From Atopsyche davidsoni (taxonomy: Eukaryota > Arthropoda > Insecta > Trichoptera > Hydrobiosidae), in the NCBI GenBank assembly GCA_022113835.1, contig JAILWY010000026.1:8521001-8585000 (forward strand): a DNA stretch of 64,000 bases, written 5' to 3'. A program made the translations under genes and the position numbers. This document shows, one piece after another, positions 27,261 to 39,189 of the stretch; within the stretch, counting starts at the first letter, position 1, and each line of letters begins with the position of its first letter. The notes below the pieces were generated by a model. That model was given only the letters and a program-made list of their open reading frames with translations. It had not been told where the DNA came from and did not search any database.

Positions 27261-28362
27261 TTTCAGCTTTATTTTGGAAGAACACTTGTAAAAGTTGTAA
27301 TCATTTTTATATTAAGGCTTAACTGATGTAATAAACATAATGACGCCTGAAAGTTTCATACACAGCTGTCTTCTAATTTCTTGGCCTATTCATAAAGTTT
27401 ATTGGCCTGTAATTTAATAATTTTTAACTAAACTTTTGAAAATACTTTTTTTCGTTAAATTTGTATTTTTTAATATCGAGATTTCTAGTTTGTTTACAAT
27501 TGTTGCCTCAAAATAGAGGATTGTTAAGAAATATAACTTTTAAACATTGCCTTTCTAGCCTTATGAATTTCAAAATACAGATTAAACTTTTTTAAGTTGT
27601 GTAAGATCCTTATTTACCGAAAACATAACTCGGGCTTATACCTCAAGCTTGTTAGATGATGATACTGATATGTGAAACAAATAATAATATTTTTCTTTTA
27701 TATATTTTTTAGTAGCTACCACTTCTAAATGCTTTATTATTCGAGTCGTGGGTACATTTAGAGCACAGAAAGTATGTTGTAATTTGAAGAAATATCAACA
27801 AGTGCTAACTTTATTTTAAATTATGTTTTACTTATAATAAGAAAACATTACATTTAATTATGTAATTTTGACAAAAAAATATGAAAAGTGTTGTAATTAA
27901 AATTCAAATATTCGCATAGCTTTTTCATCTCAGCATCCCCGGCACGTGGGGGCGATAAAAAATAAAAGAACCCTTCCAAATGTTATCTTCGAGAGAATTC
28001 TAGTTGAATATTTAAAAAAGTTAATTAATTACGTACAATGGGAGACTAAGCCTCCGGGCCTTAACGCTGGAGTAATAATTCACCTTTTACCGCCCCAACT
28101 GTGAATGAAGTGGATGGTATTGTGTTATACCACTCGCTATGTATATATTTGAGAATCAAACAATAGTAATAATTGAAAGCCAGCAGTGCTTTGAAGCGGT
28201 GTTCCCTAATTGCGAAAACTCCCGTAACAGTCGCTACTAAATCACACTCTCAAATGTTTTTCTGCACGGAATTAGACACAAGTAATGTTGAAAACTCAAT
28301 ACTCACATTGAAACCTGATATGTAAATTATTGCCAAATAGTTTTACGTATATATTTTTCTTA

Positions 28363-28364
<2 letters not shown>

Positions 28365-28419
<55 letters not shown>
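28365..28419. repeat. (TA)n microsatellite
   Basis: About 55 bases of uninterrupted TA repeat. Confidence 0.95.
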
Positions 28420-28421
<2 letters not shown>

Positions 28422-29373
28422 GTGGCAGTTTTATTTATTGTCAAGACGCTTTCTCCCACAAGTGATAGTTCGACGAGGGCGCCGGGACGCTCGACCTGGC
28501 GTCACTGACATCGCCCAGTGACTCTCAATTAACAAAGGGACGCTTCCCGGCGGGCCCTTCCGGTACCTTGCACCACCGCCGGTCTATTTTTAACCCAGAT
28601 AATGGAGGGTGTAGAAATTATTTGGAGATAGGGTTTTTGGAGACATCTTTGATACGTATTTTGTTGTATACATGTCGCTACAAAAAATACATAAAACAAT
28701 TGTTTTTTTGTAAAACTTAACGAAATATTTTTTAATGAAACACAATTGATGCTTCGATACACTTGAAGATTAATTTTATAAAAAAACATTCAATTAATGG
28801 CCGTTTAATTATTTGGTTTATTTTTTTACTTAAACTCTCTATATACATTCGGTTTCCTTCTAGATCCATCATACAAAATGATATCACACCAATAATAATA
28901 TAAAATACGTTCTGAAGTCAGAAAAAATATTTTCGTTTTCTGCACATCACTTTTAACAAACTTTGAAAGGTGATTGCTGTAATATGAGAAGGCGGCAATA
29001 TAAATACAATGAAAGGAAACTGAGTTATTTATTTACAAAGAATGTTACATGTTATAAACTCGAGACTTGAGAATTTGCAATATGCTCTGGGCTTAACATC
29101 CAAGAGTAATACTTTCTGGAAAGAAAGCTGCGGGAAAGTGCAATGGTCTATTTTTTTCTTCTCCAAGTGTCTCTTTTCAGAGGTGGTTGATGACTTTCTC
29201 CCCGAGCATATCAAGGCCTCTTTTATTTCGTTATTTTCCTGTAGCTGTATTAGTATTTATTGGTTTTTGTGAAGACCATCTCACAGGAAGTACGATTTTA
29301 CCTATACAGGTTTAATTGATTGATAATGATTAAGAACATTTTTTTAAATATTGAAAATTGATTAAAGAAACTC

Positions 29374-29440
29374 TTAGCATAGTTGGTAATGCACCTGCCA
29401 TGTAAGCGAGGGGATGTGGGTTCGAATCCCGCACAAATCA
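29374..29440 (+). tRNA. 5'-truncated tRNA-Thr-like sequence (copy 1)
   Basis: Identical to copy 2 (29772-29838) from TTAGCAT onward, but the first six bases of the acceptor stem are replaced by the end of the inverted repeat, so the acceptor stem cannot form. The A-box and B-box promoter words are intact. It should be regarded as a tRNA pseudogene trapped in the spacer of the palindrome. Confidence 0.6.
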
Positions 29441-29450
29441 CGTTGATATA

Positions 29451-29455
29451 TTTTT
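29451..29455 (+). terminator. Pol III T-run (copy 1)
   Basis: Five T residues 11 bases after the tRNA-like 3' end, right at the start of the right palindrome arm. If Pol III stops here the hairpin arm is not transcribed. Confidence 0.4.
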
Positions 29456-29765
29456 CTAAGAGTTTCTTTAATCAATTTTCAATATTTAAAAAAATGTTCT
29501 TAATCATTATCAATCAATTAAACCTGTATAGGTAAAATCGTACTTCCTGTGAGATGGTCTTCACAAAAACCAATAATTAAATTTAACAAGTACGTGTATT
29601 GACATAATTAAATAGACTAATATCCAGATTGGATTTAAAATGCTTCACTCAGTACTTTGTGTTAAAAGTCTAGTATTGCAAGTCACACAATATTTAATTA
29701 GGCATAATAAGAACATTGTTTCATTTATAGGATATGATTATTAAAAATTCTTGTCTAGTACTAGT

Positions 29766-29838
29766 GATTGGTTAGCATAGTTGGTAATGCACCTGCCATG
29801 TAAGCGAGGGGATGTGGGTTCGAATCCCGCACAAATCA
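29766..29838 (+). tRNA. tRNA-Thr(TGT)-like gene or pseudogene (copy 2)
   Basis: Seventy-three bases fold as a full cloverleaf. The acceptor GATTGGT pairs with ACAAATC (6 of 7 pairs, one G-A mismatch), the D stem is GCAT/ATGC, the anticodon stem is CCTGC/GCGAG (one C-A mismatch) and the T arm is GTGGG/CCCGC, with discriminator A. TAGCATAGTTGG is a textbook A box and GGTTCGAATCC a textbook B box. The anticodon loop is CATGTAA, giving anticodon TGT (Thr). But position 33, an almost invariant U in functional tRNAs, is A. Together with the two stem mismatches this argues for a pseudogene or a tRNA-derived retroelement head rather than a working tRNA. The internal promoter could still drive transcription. 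Its 3' flank is identical to that of copy 1 for 73 bases after the tRNA. Confidence 0.6.
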
Positions 29839-29911
29839 CGTTGATATATTTTTCTAAGAGTTTCTTTAATCAATTTTCAATATTTAAAAAAATGTTCTTA
29901 ATCATTATCAA
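29772..29911 (+). repeat. 140-bp direct repeat of 29374-29513
   Basis: Bases 29772-29911 and 29374-29513 are identical. The copies diverge exactly at TTAG on the left and after CATTATCAA on the right. The word AGTATTTATTG occurs at 29252-29262, just outside and overlapping the left palindrome arm, and again at 29911-29921, just at the end of this copy. The whole 670-base rearrangement is thus bracketed by an 11-base direct repeat. Confidence 0.9.
29849..29853 (+). terminator. Pol III T-run (copy 2)
   Basis: Five T residues 11 bases downstream of the tRNA-like sequence; a normal distance for a Pol III terminator. This favours a tRNA-gene origin over a SINE, which would need readthrough. Confidence 0.45.
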
Positions 29912-29962
29912 GTATTTATTGTTTTGAAAAATATGACCAAAATATAATACTTCAATCTATTG

Positions 29963-29988
29963 AATTTACCTGTTCTAACAGGTAAATT
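29963..29988. repeat. 12-bp perfect palindrome
   Basis: AATTTACCTGTT and its reverse complement are separated by CT. Its position 40 bases downstream of the rearranged tRNA-like block may be coincidental. Confidence 0.7.
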
Positions 29989-32230
29989 TGCTATATTCAA
30001 TAAAATAATTTATAATTGATGTAATTCTAGTAACGATTGATTTCTCTAGTAAATGCTAGTAAGTGTTATGAAGTATAATAATTAATTATGAAACACGTTT
30101 TGTAGGATAAACTGTGGTGCTTTTCACTCTGAGCACGGCAGGTGATATCTATGCTTCTACAAAGCAATTTATTAGACGGCTTAATTAAACGCTGAAAATT
30201 ACCCAAACGTTTTGACTGCCACTCATTCTGTGGTTGTAACCAATTATTTTTGTTAATTATTTTATGTCCCACGGCTTGTTTTCCAAAAAGCAGAACAAAC
30301 AATTGTGCTGAAACGTTTATTGTCTTACTAAGAAATATATTTCAGCACTTTCACCGTTGTAGGATGTTGCATGACAATATTTCCTTAGGGCGCTTTTTCA
30401 CGTAGCGCGGCAAACCGCTTGAATAATATTAACCTATATAAATTATAAGACATAAAATATAATATTTTGGACCTTGTAAGAAAACGCTGTGCTTATATTG
30501 TGCAGAGTTGTTTTTTACCGGTATTGTCTTATATATTTAAGGCAAATCTTAAAACTGTGTAAACAAGTATGGTTTTAATAAATGTAGTATATTTTTAAAC
30601 CGTTTGTTCGGACGACAATAAAATTTAACCGACATTATATCGCGCAGCAGTATATTTTGTGTAGACACTCACAAATACCAATCTATTTTTTTCCACTGAC
30701 ATTGTACGCGTTTTGCTAAATTTTGAAATGCGACACAATATTCTAACACAGATTGAAATTGCAAAACGGAGTCGAAAGGAAACGAGATAGACTGGGAATA
30801 TTTTTTTAACAAATATACACCTGTCTCTGAGAGAGATGCCATCTGATTTTGAAAGCTGCTTTAGTAGCCAAGATTACTCAGACAGAAGTTAAAAAATATC
30901 TTATTACTTATTTCTTAAAGTAAGATACATCAATATTTTTAATTAAAAAACTAAATACAAATTATGATTAAAAATAACCACCCTAAGAAGGTCGCGCAGG
31001 GGTTGAAAGTAAAAAAGCTGAAAACCTCAAGATAAGACGCTTGGATGAAGTTTATAAGGATGTTCAGGGCCTAATTGGTGGAACTGACAAGCTGCGCTAA
31101 TGAACCGCTTAACACGATGTCATCCTCACGAGACGCCAAGCTTTGAAATAGGGCCGTAGGGCCGAAGGCGACGATGACGATGATATAATTATAACATTGA
31201 TTATATAAAAAAATTAATCAAATATGTTCCCGGTGGGCTCTGAAACTCCGCGTATTTACACGTTATCTTATTGAGTACCTAGTAAGATGTAAAGTTTCCA
31301 ACTTAAAACGGGGTTTCTATGGTACAGATTTGCCTTTGGATACGCGATGCAATTGGACCAGCTTTACGTAGATGGGTTCGAATTTCCAAAGTTCTGTACT
31401 TTGGCTTGGCTCCTTTAAGGCCCCGGAGTCTCTTGTTCTGCGGTGTGCGATGTGTCCCTTTGATGCGGTCTTGCAGTTTACAGTAATTGAAAAGCATTTT
31501 TAAAACGGTTGTTTGCTCTCCATCCGGTCTGCGTTTGTAGTTTTAAATTAATCTATCTTTTTGAATGAATAGCCAAAAGTAAAAAGGGTTAAGTGTTGTG
31601 ATGTTATTTAACATCGTTTTAAAACCATGATTGATGTATTTCATTTAAAAATCAAAACGCAATAATCTATTTTCAACACTGATGTATGTCCATAAATTAA
31701 AAGTCAGAACAATAATTTATGATCCCTAAGATCTAAGATATGATTTTATATTTTTAATTTTAAAAACTTCTTATTTTTTCTGTTTATATTTATGTTACGA
31801 CTATGTAAGAATAATATTTTAAAACAGAATAATGATTTTTTTTATATTAATATATATATTCTAGAATATTATAGATAAACAACATTTCTTTATTTGCAAA
31901 TGTATATATTTTTTAAATTAAAAATAACACCAATTTTTGTCTTCAAAAATACATTGACACTAAAAATAAGGACAGTTACAATTTTTTTATCAATTAAGTA
32001 ATAATAAATATATGTTTGAAATAATGTGGCCGCATATATATTTCCCGAAAACAAAAATAATGAAGTGAAATCAATCACGATTCCAAATACGAAAGAAGCC
32101 TGCAAAGCCTCATATCAATCCAGGGAGACAATTTTCGATTGATGACGTTTAGTTCAGTAAACAACTGCCACATTTTGCATCCATAATTGTCTCTGCAGGT
32201 TTTCTACCTCTGAAAGAGTCTCACGAGCTG

Positions 32231-32263
32231 TGACGTATGAATGACGTCAGAGAGCCAATCAGC
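32231..32263. promoter_or_regulatory. CRE plus CCAAT-box module
   Basis: A full palindromic cAMP-response element TGACGTCA (32242-32249) is preceded 11 bases upstream by a half site TGACGTAT and followed 5 bases later by AGCCAATCAGC, a consensus NF-Y (CCAAT) site at 32255-32259. CRE and CCAAT boxes at this spacing are typical of proximal promoters. No TATA box, initiator or first exon is evident nearby, so an enhancer or an unannotated TSS are both possible. Confidence 0.35.
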
Positions 32264-34289
32264 GCTCTGAATAGCGAATTTTATTTTGATGGATAGATTG
32301 GAAGGCTCTGGGGTTGTTATCGGCCTTTTTACGGGTAAATATACTCGTTCAGGGTATACGACTGCTTGCAATAAAAAATGGTTGGCCGTCAAAATATATT
32401 TTCTGTTATGTTGGTAGCTTTGTGATATTCTACCATAAAAATATAGCTGAGATGTAAGTTTACACGACAACCACCAAATAAACATACCGTCTTATAAGTT
32501 TAAATACTTCCTATAAATACCTAAACCTGTATCAAATTTTAATATTATTCCGAGGATTTTATATCTACTATTATTATCTATTCGTATCAATTTTCGTCAG
32601 TCGCTTCACTCAATACATTTCCTATCTTACCTGGTATTTTACCATAGAGGTAGAAGATTTATTAATACAATCTAAACTTCCCCATTATAATAGAGTTTTA
32701 CCAATCTCCTTAGTGTGCTAACGATACTTGCAACTACCTGACTGACTGTTTTATACCAATAAAAAAAAACAATTTGCAGAGGGAACGCTTGAGGACTTAT
32801 TAAATTCGTACTGTCGAAAAACTCGCGAAAGAGTTAAAGCTTTATAAAATGTTTTCATAATAGACTCCACGATATTCGATACAGTTTATTCCCCTCTCTT
32901 TGAAAGTTTCAAGCCGAAGTAGTCGAAAAAACATCTTATTTAGGCTATAAAAATACTCGGAAGACGAATAACGGGACTTAAGTGTGTTGGGTTTCCTATT
33001 TTCTTTGTTTTCTCTTTCTGATTGTGACGTTCAGTTTTACCTTTACAAGACGAAATAACCCGAGGGGAAAATATTTTGTGACAGGTAAATCTGCTGTTTA
33101 CTTCTTATTATAGTAATTAATATTTCGTTGAAACAAATATTCTCTTAAAAAATACAGGTTTCCGGTTGTATTTTTTAAAAATATATCATTCAAACACGTT
33201 TTGTTTCTTAGCTTGAAAAAAGTATGAACAGGATATAATATTTAGTAAATATTTGATAGCCATAAAAATTTGCTTCGGAAAAGCCTTTTTTTGTGTAATT
33301 TACTACTAAGACTTATCTATAGGATCCCGAAAAAAGTTATTTGCTTTGCCTGCTTTGGATTTGTTTTTTTTTATATATTTGCCATGGTGTATAGACCTCT
33401 CTAACAGAATTTAAGATTTGTATGTCTTACTTATTTAAACCTTGGATATTCTTCAACTACGCAGAGATTAAAGGACTTAATTTACTTCACGCAGTCTAAG
33501 GTAGAGTAATCATGGCGATAAAGCTTTCAAGTAAACACAGCTCTGGCGAAGCGTAAATTATGTATTGTTCAAATCAGTACCTAAACTTTGTGCTCATACT
33601 TATTTTTATAACATAAATTTATAATGGTCGCGATAACTGTTTTAAATAATTATTAATGTTGTTTATCCTATTGATAAAATATTTTTTATAATTTTTAATT
33701 TTTTTTCCTAATTATTTTTGAGACAAAAGTCAATCAAAAACACTTTCCTTCTAGAAGTCGACAAGTACAAAGGCAACTGTCATTTTACGATCCTAACTAC
33801 CTCTTACGTTTCGGGACAGTTTTTAAAGCCCTCTGTATTTCCCCTGGCGTCTTCTGCTGGGGTTGTTTTCCTCTGGGGGATGAATTCACACGACTAAGGG
33901 TTAAATGTTAACTGAGAATAGGTCTCATTCTACAGCCCTATTGTTCGACTCGAATATCCTTTCTTCGTAATGCGGAGATATTAGCGAGCATTTCTGTATC
34001 TTTCTTTCATATTACGCGATGAAACTTTTATTGTATTTGTTCGTATTTATTATTTTATTCAGTAAAAGAAAACTAAATTATGTATGTAACAACGTATTAT
34101 ATTTTTACTAAGAAAAGACATTTTATTGATTAAAAACACAACGTTATTCCTAAGAAGTAAGAGTTATGAGTTTCATTATTTCGTTCAATCATAACAAAAT
34201 GTTATAGTTTTTCGATATTTAATTACAACTTGATTTTATATGGGAATTTTACTTTTAGAATAAATTATTTAAATATCTACTTTTATAGA

Positions 34290-34291
<2 letters not shown>

Positions 34292-34353
<62 letters not shown>
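34292..34353. repeat. (TA)n microsatellite
   Basis: About 62 bases of uninterrupted TA repeat. Confidence 0.95.
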
Positions 34354-34357
<4 letters not shown>

Positions 34358-37300
34358 TCAAGGTTTATATTATAATTATATAAGCTAGTATTATAGAGAT
34401 TTGCAATTTTAAGTAAACTAAGCAACCAAGCATTGTTTTGAGCCTCGCCATGCTGGGAATAAAGTACAAAATTAATTTATAATAATAAATTTTCATTTAA
34501 ATCTTATACCTGAAACAGGTTTTTAAACATGAAAACAATATTGGTAATAAATTAAATCAGGTAAAGCTGCAGCTGCTTTAAATACAATCAATATTTTAAA
34601 ACTAATCAAAGCAAGGTTGTTTAAACCTACTGAAACTCACGCATTAAACAAGACACTTACATAAAGAGATATCAATGATATTCGTATGTTAATTAAATTT
34701 ATAAATTCATTAATTCAAACTATAATACTAAGCTTTTCTTCGTGAAAAACACTGAAAGTGTGATTATAAAAATTAAACAGAAGATAAATACAGATTTTCA
34801 CAGGAAGCGCTGAAGATTTTCACTTTATTCTACTGAATTTATAATCTTTTGAATAAGTGAGGATATACAGTCACGTGCAGAGCTCAAGTTTATAATGGAT
34901 TCAAATAAAACAATCATGATCGGAATATTAAAAAGGATCCAGAAGATTATATAACCGTGGTCTTACATGCCTACAGCAATGGATTTTGTAATTTCCACTT
35001 AAAAAATGCAATTTGGAGTTATACCTCTCAGTGAAATGTAGAAGCTCTCGTGAAAATGTCGCAATATTAAAATGAAGCTTTTAATGACATCTCTTGATAA
35101 TGGCAAAGTAATTAGAATTAAGAGTTTTTAATTACTTTTATAAAATTTTGTAAGCGGTAAAGTAAGTTTATCATAAACAATAGAGTTTTGTATAACCTAT
35201 ATTTATATTTTAATGTTATAAATATAATATTTTTGTTATATCGCTTAACTTTAGCTTGAATATAAATAATTGGTTTTTCTAAAATGTAATTTTTTTTTTA
35301 AAATTAGATATATAGAAATCTATTCCTAGATTAGAAATACACTGCATGCTCAAGCTGATAATACACGTGTGATAATAGTTTTGTTTTATTTTGATAAATT
35401 TGGAAATTATTAAATGAAATCTGCAATAAATAAGCTCAACTCATGTAAAACCAGGAAATATATAACTATACTACTTTTAAAGTGTAAAAGGCTGCAAGGA
35501 GAGTGGTTGGTATCCAATAAGGACTAAGCATTCAGAGACTCTGTCCATTTTTGTACATCTCCGCTATTTAGCTTGGTGGATAAAAGGAAATCCCAAAAAA
35601 CTCGTGCCAAAGCAGGTTTTTCTCAAAAAGATTTTCTCATTTGGGGGTTCATTATTTTCTTTACATTTAATTTAACTTATTTTCTACCACCATTCGATCT
35701 TCGGACCACGCAATCGGTTCATAGGCAAGCTAACTATTGTTTATTTGTGTTTTTATTTTCAATGTATTTTAATTATATTAATAATCCTAAAATCTACCAC
35801 AATAACAGATTCGGTTTGTTCAATTAACATAATAAAAGCATTTCAGTCTAGCATTAGACAATAACAGGCACAGAACTATGAATATCATACGACTGGCGAG
35901 TTACCCAAAGAAATGGGCCATTTCGTGCAGTGCAATAAACCAGAAGTAATAAAAATAGTGAAGAAGGACGGAGATCGTAAATCAGTCCAATATTGGACTA
36001 ATTTATTCATCTCCAGCAGGCAGTGAGAGAACAAAAGGTCGCCGGGTGGATTGATGAAGCGACGGAGTTCGGTCAGACTACGTGACGGAGAGCTCCGGCC
36101 TAGCGATAAGAATACCGAGCTCCACCAGAAAAGAGATCAAATGAATAAAGGACATTGTTTGTGAGGCACGTCACGTATATAAACATTTTTTTTTTATATT
36201 TCAATACACTTTTGTCAACCATGATGTAGATTTTGGACATCAATATTTTAAGTAAATACTGTAAATATTAGTGAAAAATCTGAATGAAGAAACTATAAAC
36301 TTAAAAAAATCTTTTGCATGCTTTGAAATTAGTGTCTATATTTTAATGTTTTAAATTAATATTTTATTTGGGGGTCAAATCCAAAAATATTAATCATTAT
36401 CAGAAAAAAAAATGATACTCACAATATCGAAAAGTCGTTTATTTTTGGAGCATTTCAAAATTGTATAACGTGTTTATTATTAATAGTATATAACTGCTTT
36501 TATTAAAATATTTTTTCTCAGCCTTAAAAATATTTTCCAACAAAAGCGTAAATAGTTAAATAAATTATGAAATAAAAATACCAAGCCAGCTACGGTTAAA
36601 ACAATAATAATTTTTTTCATGTAATGAACTTGACTAGATATATATTCAATAGAATTGACTATGTCTGATAAATTATTACAGAAGAAACCGTTTTTGTTTG
36701 CAAACCCTTACGTAAAAGTAAAGAGTTTCTATTCCTACCCGTATCTGTTGAATTGTCAAGTATTTCGTTGTCAATTCTCTTCTGGATAAAGGCTCTAACA
36801 TGAATATTTGATTTATATAAAACAGCCGTCACCTGAAACACAATGTCCCAATCCCTGTTGCTATCATTCAACTCATTCCGACGTCCTTCAGGTTTCCTAT
36901 ACAACCCTTATCGACGACATCGTTTAGATAAACCAGTGCATTCTTTCAATTTTTTATTAACATAACTATGCTGACGTCCCGGTGCAAATTAAAAAACCTA
37001 GCGTTGTAGAGCATTCTCCAAATGTCTATTCTTTTTTATTGACCATGTAAGCGGCGCAGGATTACATACTTTAAGATATCATGTTTACAAATCGATATGT
37101 GTAATGTGTCCTGTACTAGATATTTTATATCACCGAATGAATCGAATTACCTATTTATCATTAATTTAGCCAGAAATATAATTACATCATCATATAATAA
37201 CGTTCTCTGTAATTTGACTATTGATTAATAGGTAAAGTTTAGTTATTATCATACTAACCGTTTCAAATGGCGATTATCGCGACCGAGGGAAGTATTATAA

Positions 37301-38777
37301 TGTAATTAAATTACATTCTAGATATCACGTGAATTGGTGGATCTAATATTTACCTCAATAATAATCCAGGCCTACTAAGGATAGCCTTAAGTCAATATGA
37401 TTTCGCCTTATGTTATTGGTATTTAATAGTTGATATCTTCAATGTACAACTTAAATTACAGGAGGGATGGTCAGTTATACCTGGGATTATGAAATGTCTT
37501 TCATAAAAAAGATTTATGAACCCAACGTATTGTATATATGATTTGTGAAATGTTTTTTTTATTGGCCAACGGTAGTTACACATATAATATATTCATTAAA
37601 TATTTTTATATTATTTTTATATTTATATTATAATATAGTCTAATTAGATTACTACGAGATTATAAAATTAAAAAAAATCTATTTGTAGATAATCTCACCA
37701 CCATTTTATTATGACTACAATTTTTCTACACAATGAATATCTTAAAAAATCTTTTAAAAACCATAAATAAACTTTATTATCAATCTGTTATTTTCAAAAA
37801 GAATAAAAGTTTTTTTTTTCACTTATAAAGTCTGAAAATGTAAGAAACAATAATAATGTAATCTTGATTAGTTATACTGAAAGTATTTTTTTTAATTTTA
37901 CGCCAGTGCCCTTGAATGTAATAAAAAATATAACTTGGCACATCTTTAGTGGTTTAAATGTAAAAATACATATGAATTTGTAGACTTTATCAGCTTTCCA
38001 TAGGACGTTTAAGTATGTACTGACGCAGGCAACTGGAAACCGGCCATAATCGTTATCATCATTGTAATCACATCCCCTCATCAGCACAGCATCCGGAGCA
38101 CTTCCGGTAGCGAATAGCCCATGGAGCATGGGCCGCGGTCCTTGAACAATAAATAACCCCGGCATTATATCGAGAGCTTGCGATTCTTTTGATTTTATTG
38201 TGCGATACTAAATTGTAGCAACAATAAAAGATTTTCTTATCTCTTAGAAAACAAAGATATTTTCCGTTTCATTGAGTCGTTGTTAGCTTTAATTTATTTA
38301 AATGATTTGTGTTTGTAATGTCTTGTTGCATTATGTTGTGACATAATCAACCCCTCGATTCAGTCGCGGTATTTGTATCCAGATTTTATGTTTACGAGAT
38401 ATTTAAATTGTAAATTCTGTGCTCTTCATTACAATTTATTATTTGCTAAAACCGAAGTGATCTTTAATTCTCCCCGTCTTGCTGACATCACAGTATATTT
38501 TGCTACAAGTAATTTTCAACAGACATTTCTTTTAGTGCTAGTTCAAATAATATATTTTTATTATATTAAGTCCCTACATTGACCTTTCTGAAATTGTATT
38601 TGTTTTGAGTCAAGATATTTTATTTGATAATAAACAAATTATAATCATTCATGTCATTCAGAATATAATCAAATTTTTTTTTCAGTTTTTTCATTTTTGT
38701 ATGCAAATATCTACAAGTAAGCTATTAATTACTATTCAAAGCTGAGTTTGTTAATAAGATAATATTAATAAATCATG

Positions 38778-39189
38778 TTTTAATATTTTTGAGTAAAATA
38801 CTTTCGCCAACCTTTCACGTTGGCATTATCAAACAATGTCAAACTCTGTCGGTCACAAATAAAAACGAACATGTGGAAAATCACTCAAGTATTTTACTCA
38901 AAAATATTAAAATGGAATTCCACCAAGTACTCTCTATCAAAAATATTGAATTTCTGAAATCAAGTTTTAATGCTTTTTGTAGATTTATTTATAAAATATT
39001 AGACATATGGGATTTCGATATTTTAAATAACAAACAGATACTCTGTTTGATAATGCCAATTTGAAAGGTTGGCAAATCCGGTCACCAATAAAAATCAATA
39101 TGTGGCAAAATCACTCAAGTATTTTATTTATTATTTAAAATATTAAAATGGAATTCCACCAAGTACTCTTTGTCAAAAATATTGAATAT
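38778..39189. repeat. nested inverted and direct repeat cluster
   Basis: Three relationships are visible. First, 38778-38802 and 38888-38912 are perfect 25-base inverted repeats. Second, 38806-38834 and 39045-39073 are 29-base inverted repeats with two mismatches. Third, 38851-38950 is repeated directly at 39080-39186 with small changes and a few indels, including the shared word GGAATTCCACCAAGTACTCT. ATATGGGATTTC also occurs at about 39006 and 39186. This looks like two adjoining diverged copies of a small foldback or MITE-like element, or a local rearrangement. The 91-codon open frame across the first copy reads through the repeat and is not a gene. Confidence 0.85.

Larger units (their letters stand above)
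25396..29256. other. AT-rich noncoding stretch
   Basis: No gene is visible. Apart from the candidate enhancer at 26860-27260, the (TA)n at 28365-28419 and a GC-rich island just after it (about 28440-28600, CpG-bearing, no convincing frame), it is AT-rich sequence with short random frames. Confidence 0.55.
29257..29576. repeat. 121-bp perfect inverted repeat around a tRNA-like core
   Basis: The left arm 29257-29377 and right arm 29456-29576 are perfect reverse complements over all 121 bases, separated by a 78-base spacer that holds most of a tRNA-like sequence. The absence of any mismatch means the structure is very recent or kept identical by conversion. The inner end of the left arm reads CTCTTAG, and the tRNA-like copy downstream reads GGTTAGCAT at the same place. 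The junction therefore shares TTAG, the microhomology expected when a replication fork switches template onto the opposite strand. The 3' flank of the tRNA-like gene appears to have been copied, inverted, and joined at its 7th base. A long near-palindrome like this can extrude as a cruciform or, if transcribed, give a 121-bp dsRNA hairpin. Confidence 0.95.
29989..38777. other. AT-rich noncoding stretch
   Basis: No gene is seen. A patch at about 31000-31180 of mixed GC ends in GACGATGACGATGATAT, the sort of simple tail left by RTE-type retroposons, but no coding remnant could be read. GC pockets at about 31220-31500, 35990-36130 and 38040-38170 have short frames without recognisable content. 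The CRE/CCAAT module at 32.2 kb and the (TA)n at 34.3 kb are listed separately. An 81-codon minus-strand frame at 36659-36904 shows no domain. Confidence 0.55.

Noticed and set aside
36659..36904. 81-codon minus-strand frame starting MYRKPEGRRN
   Set aside because: Residue mix is fair, but there is no domain, no paralog in the window and no clear splice context.
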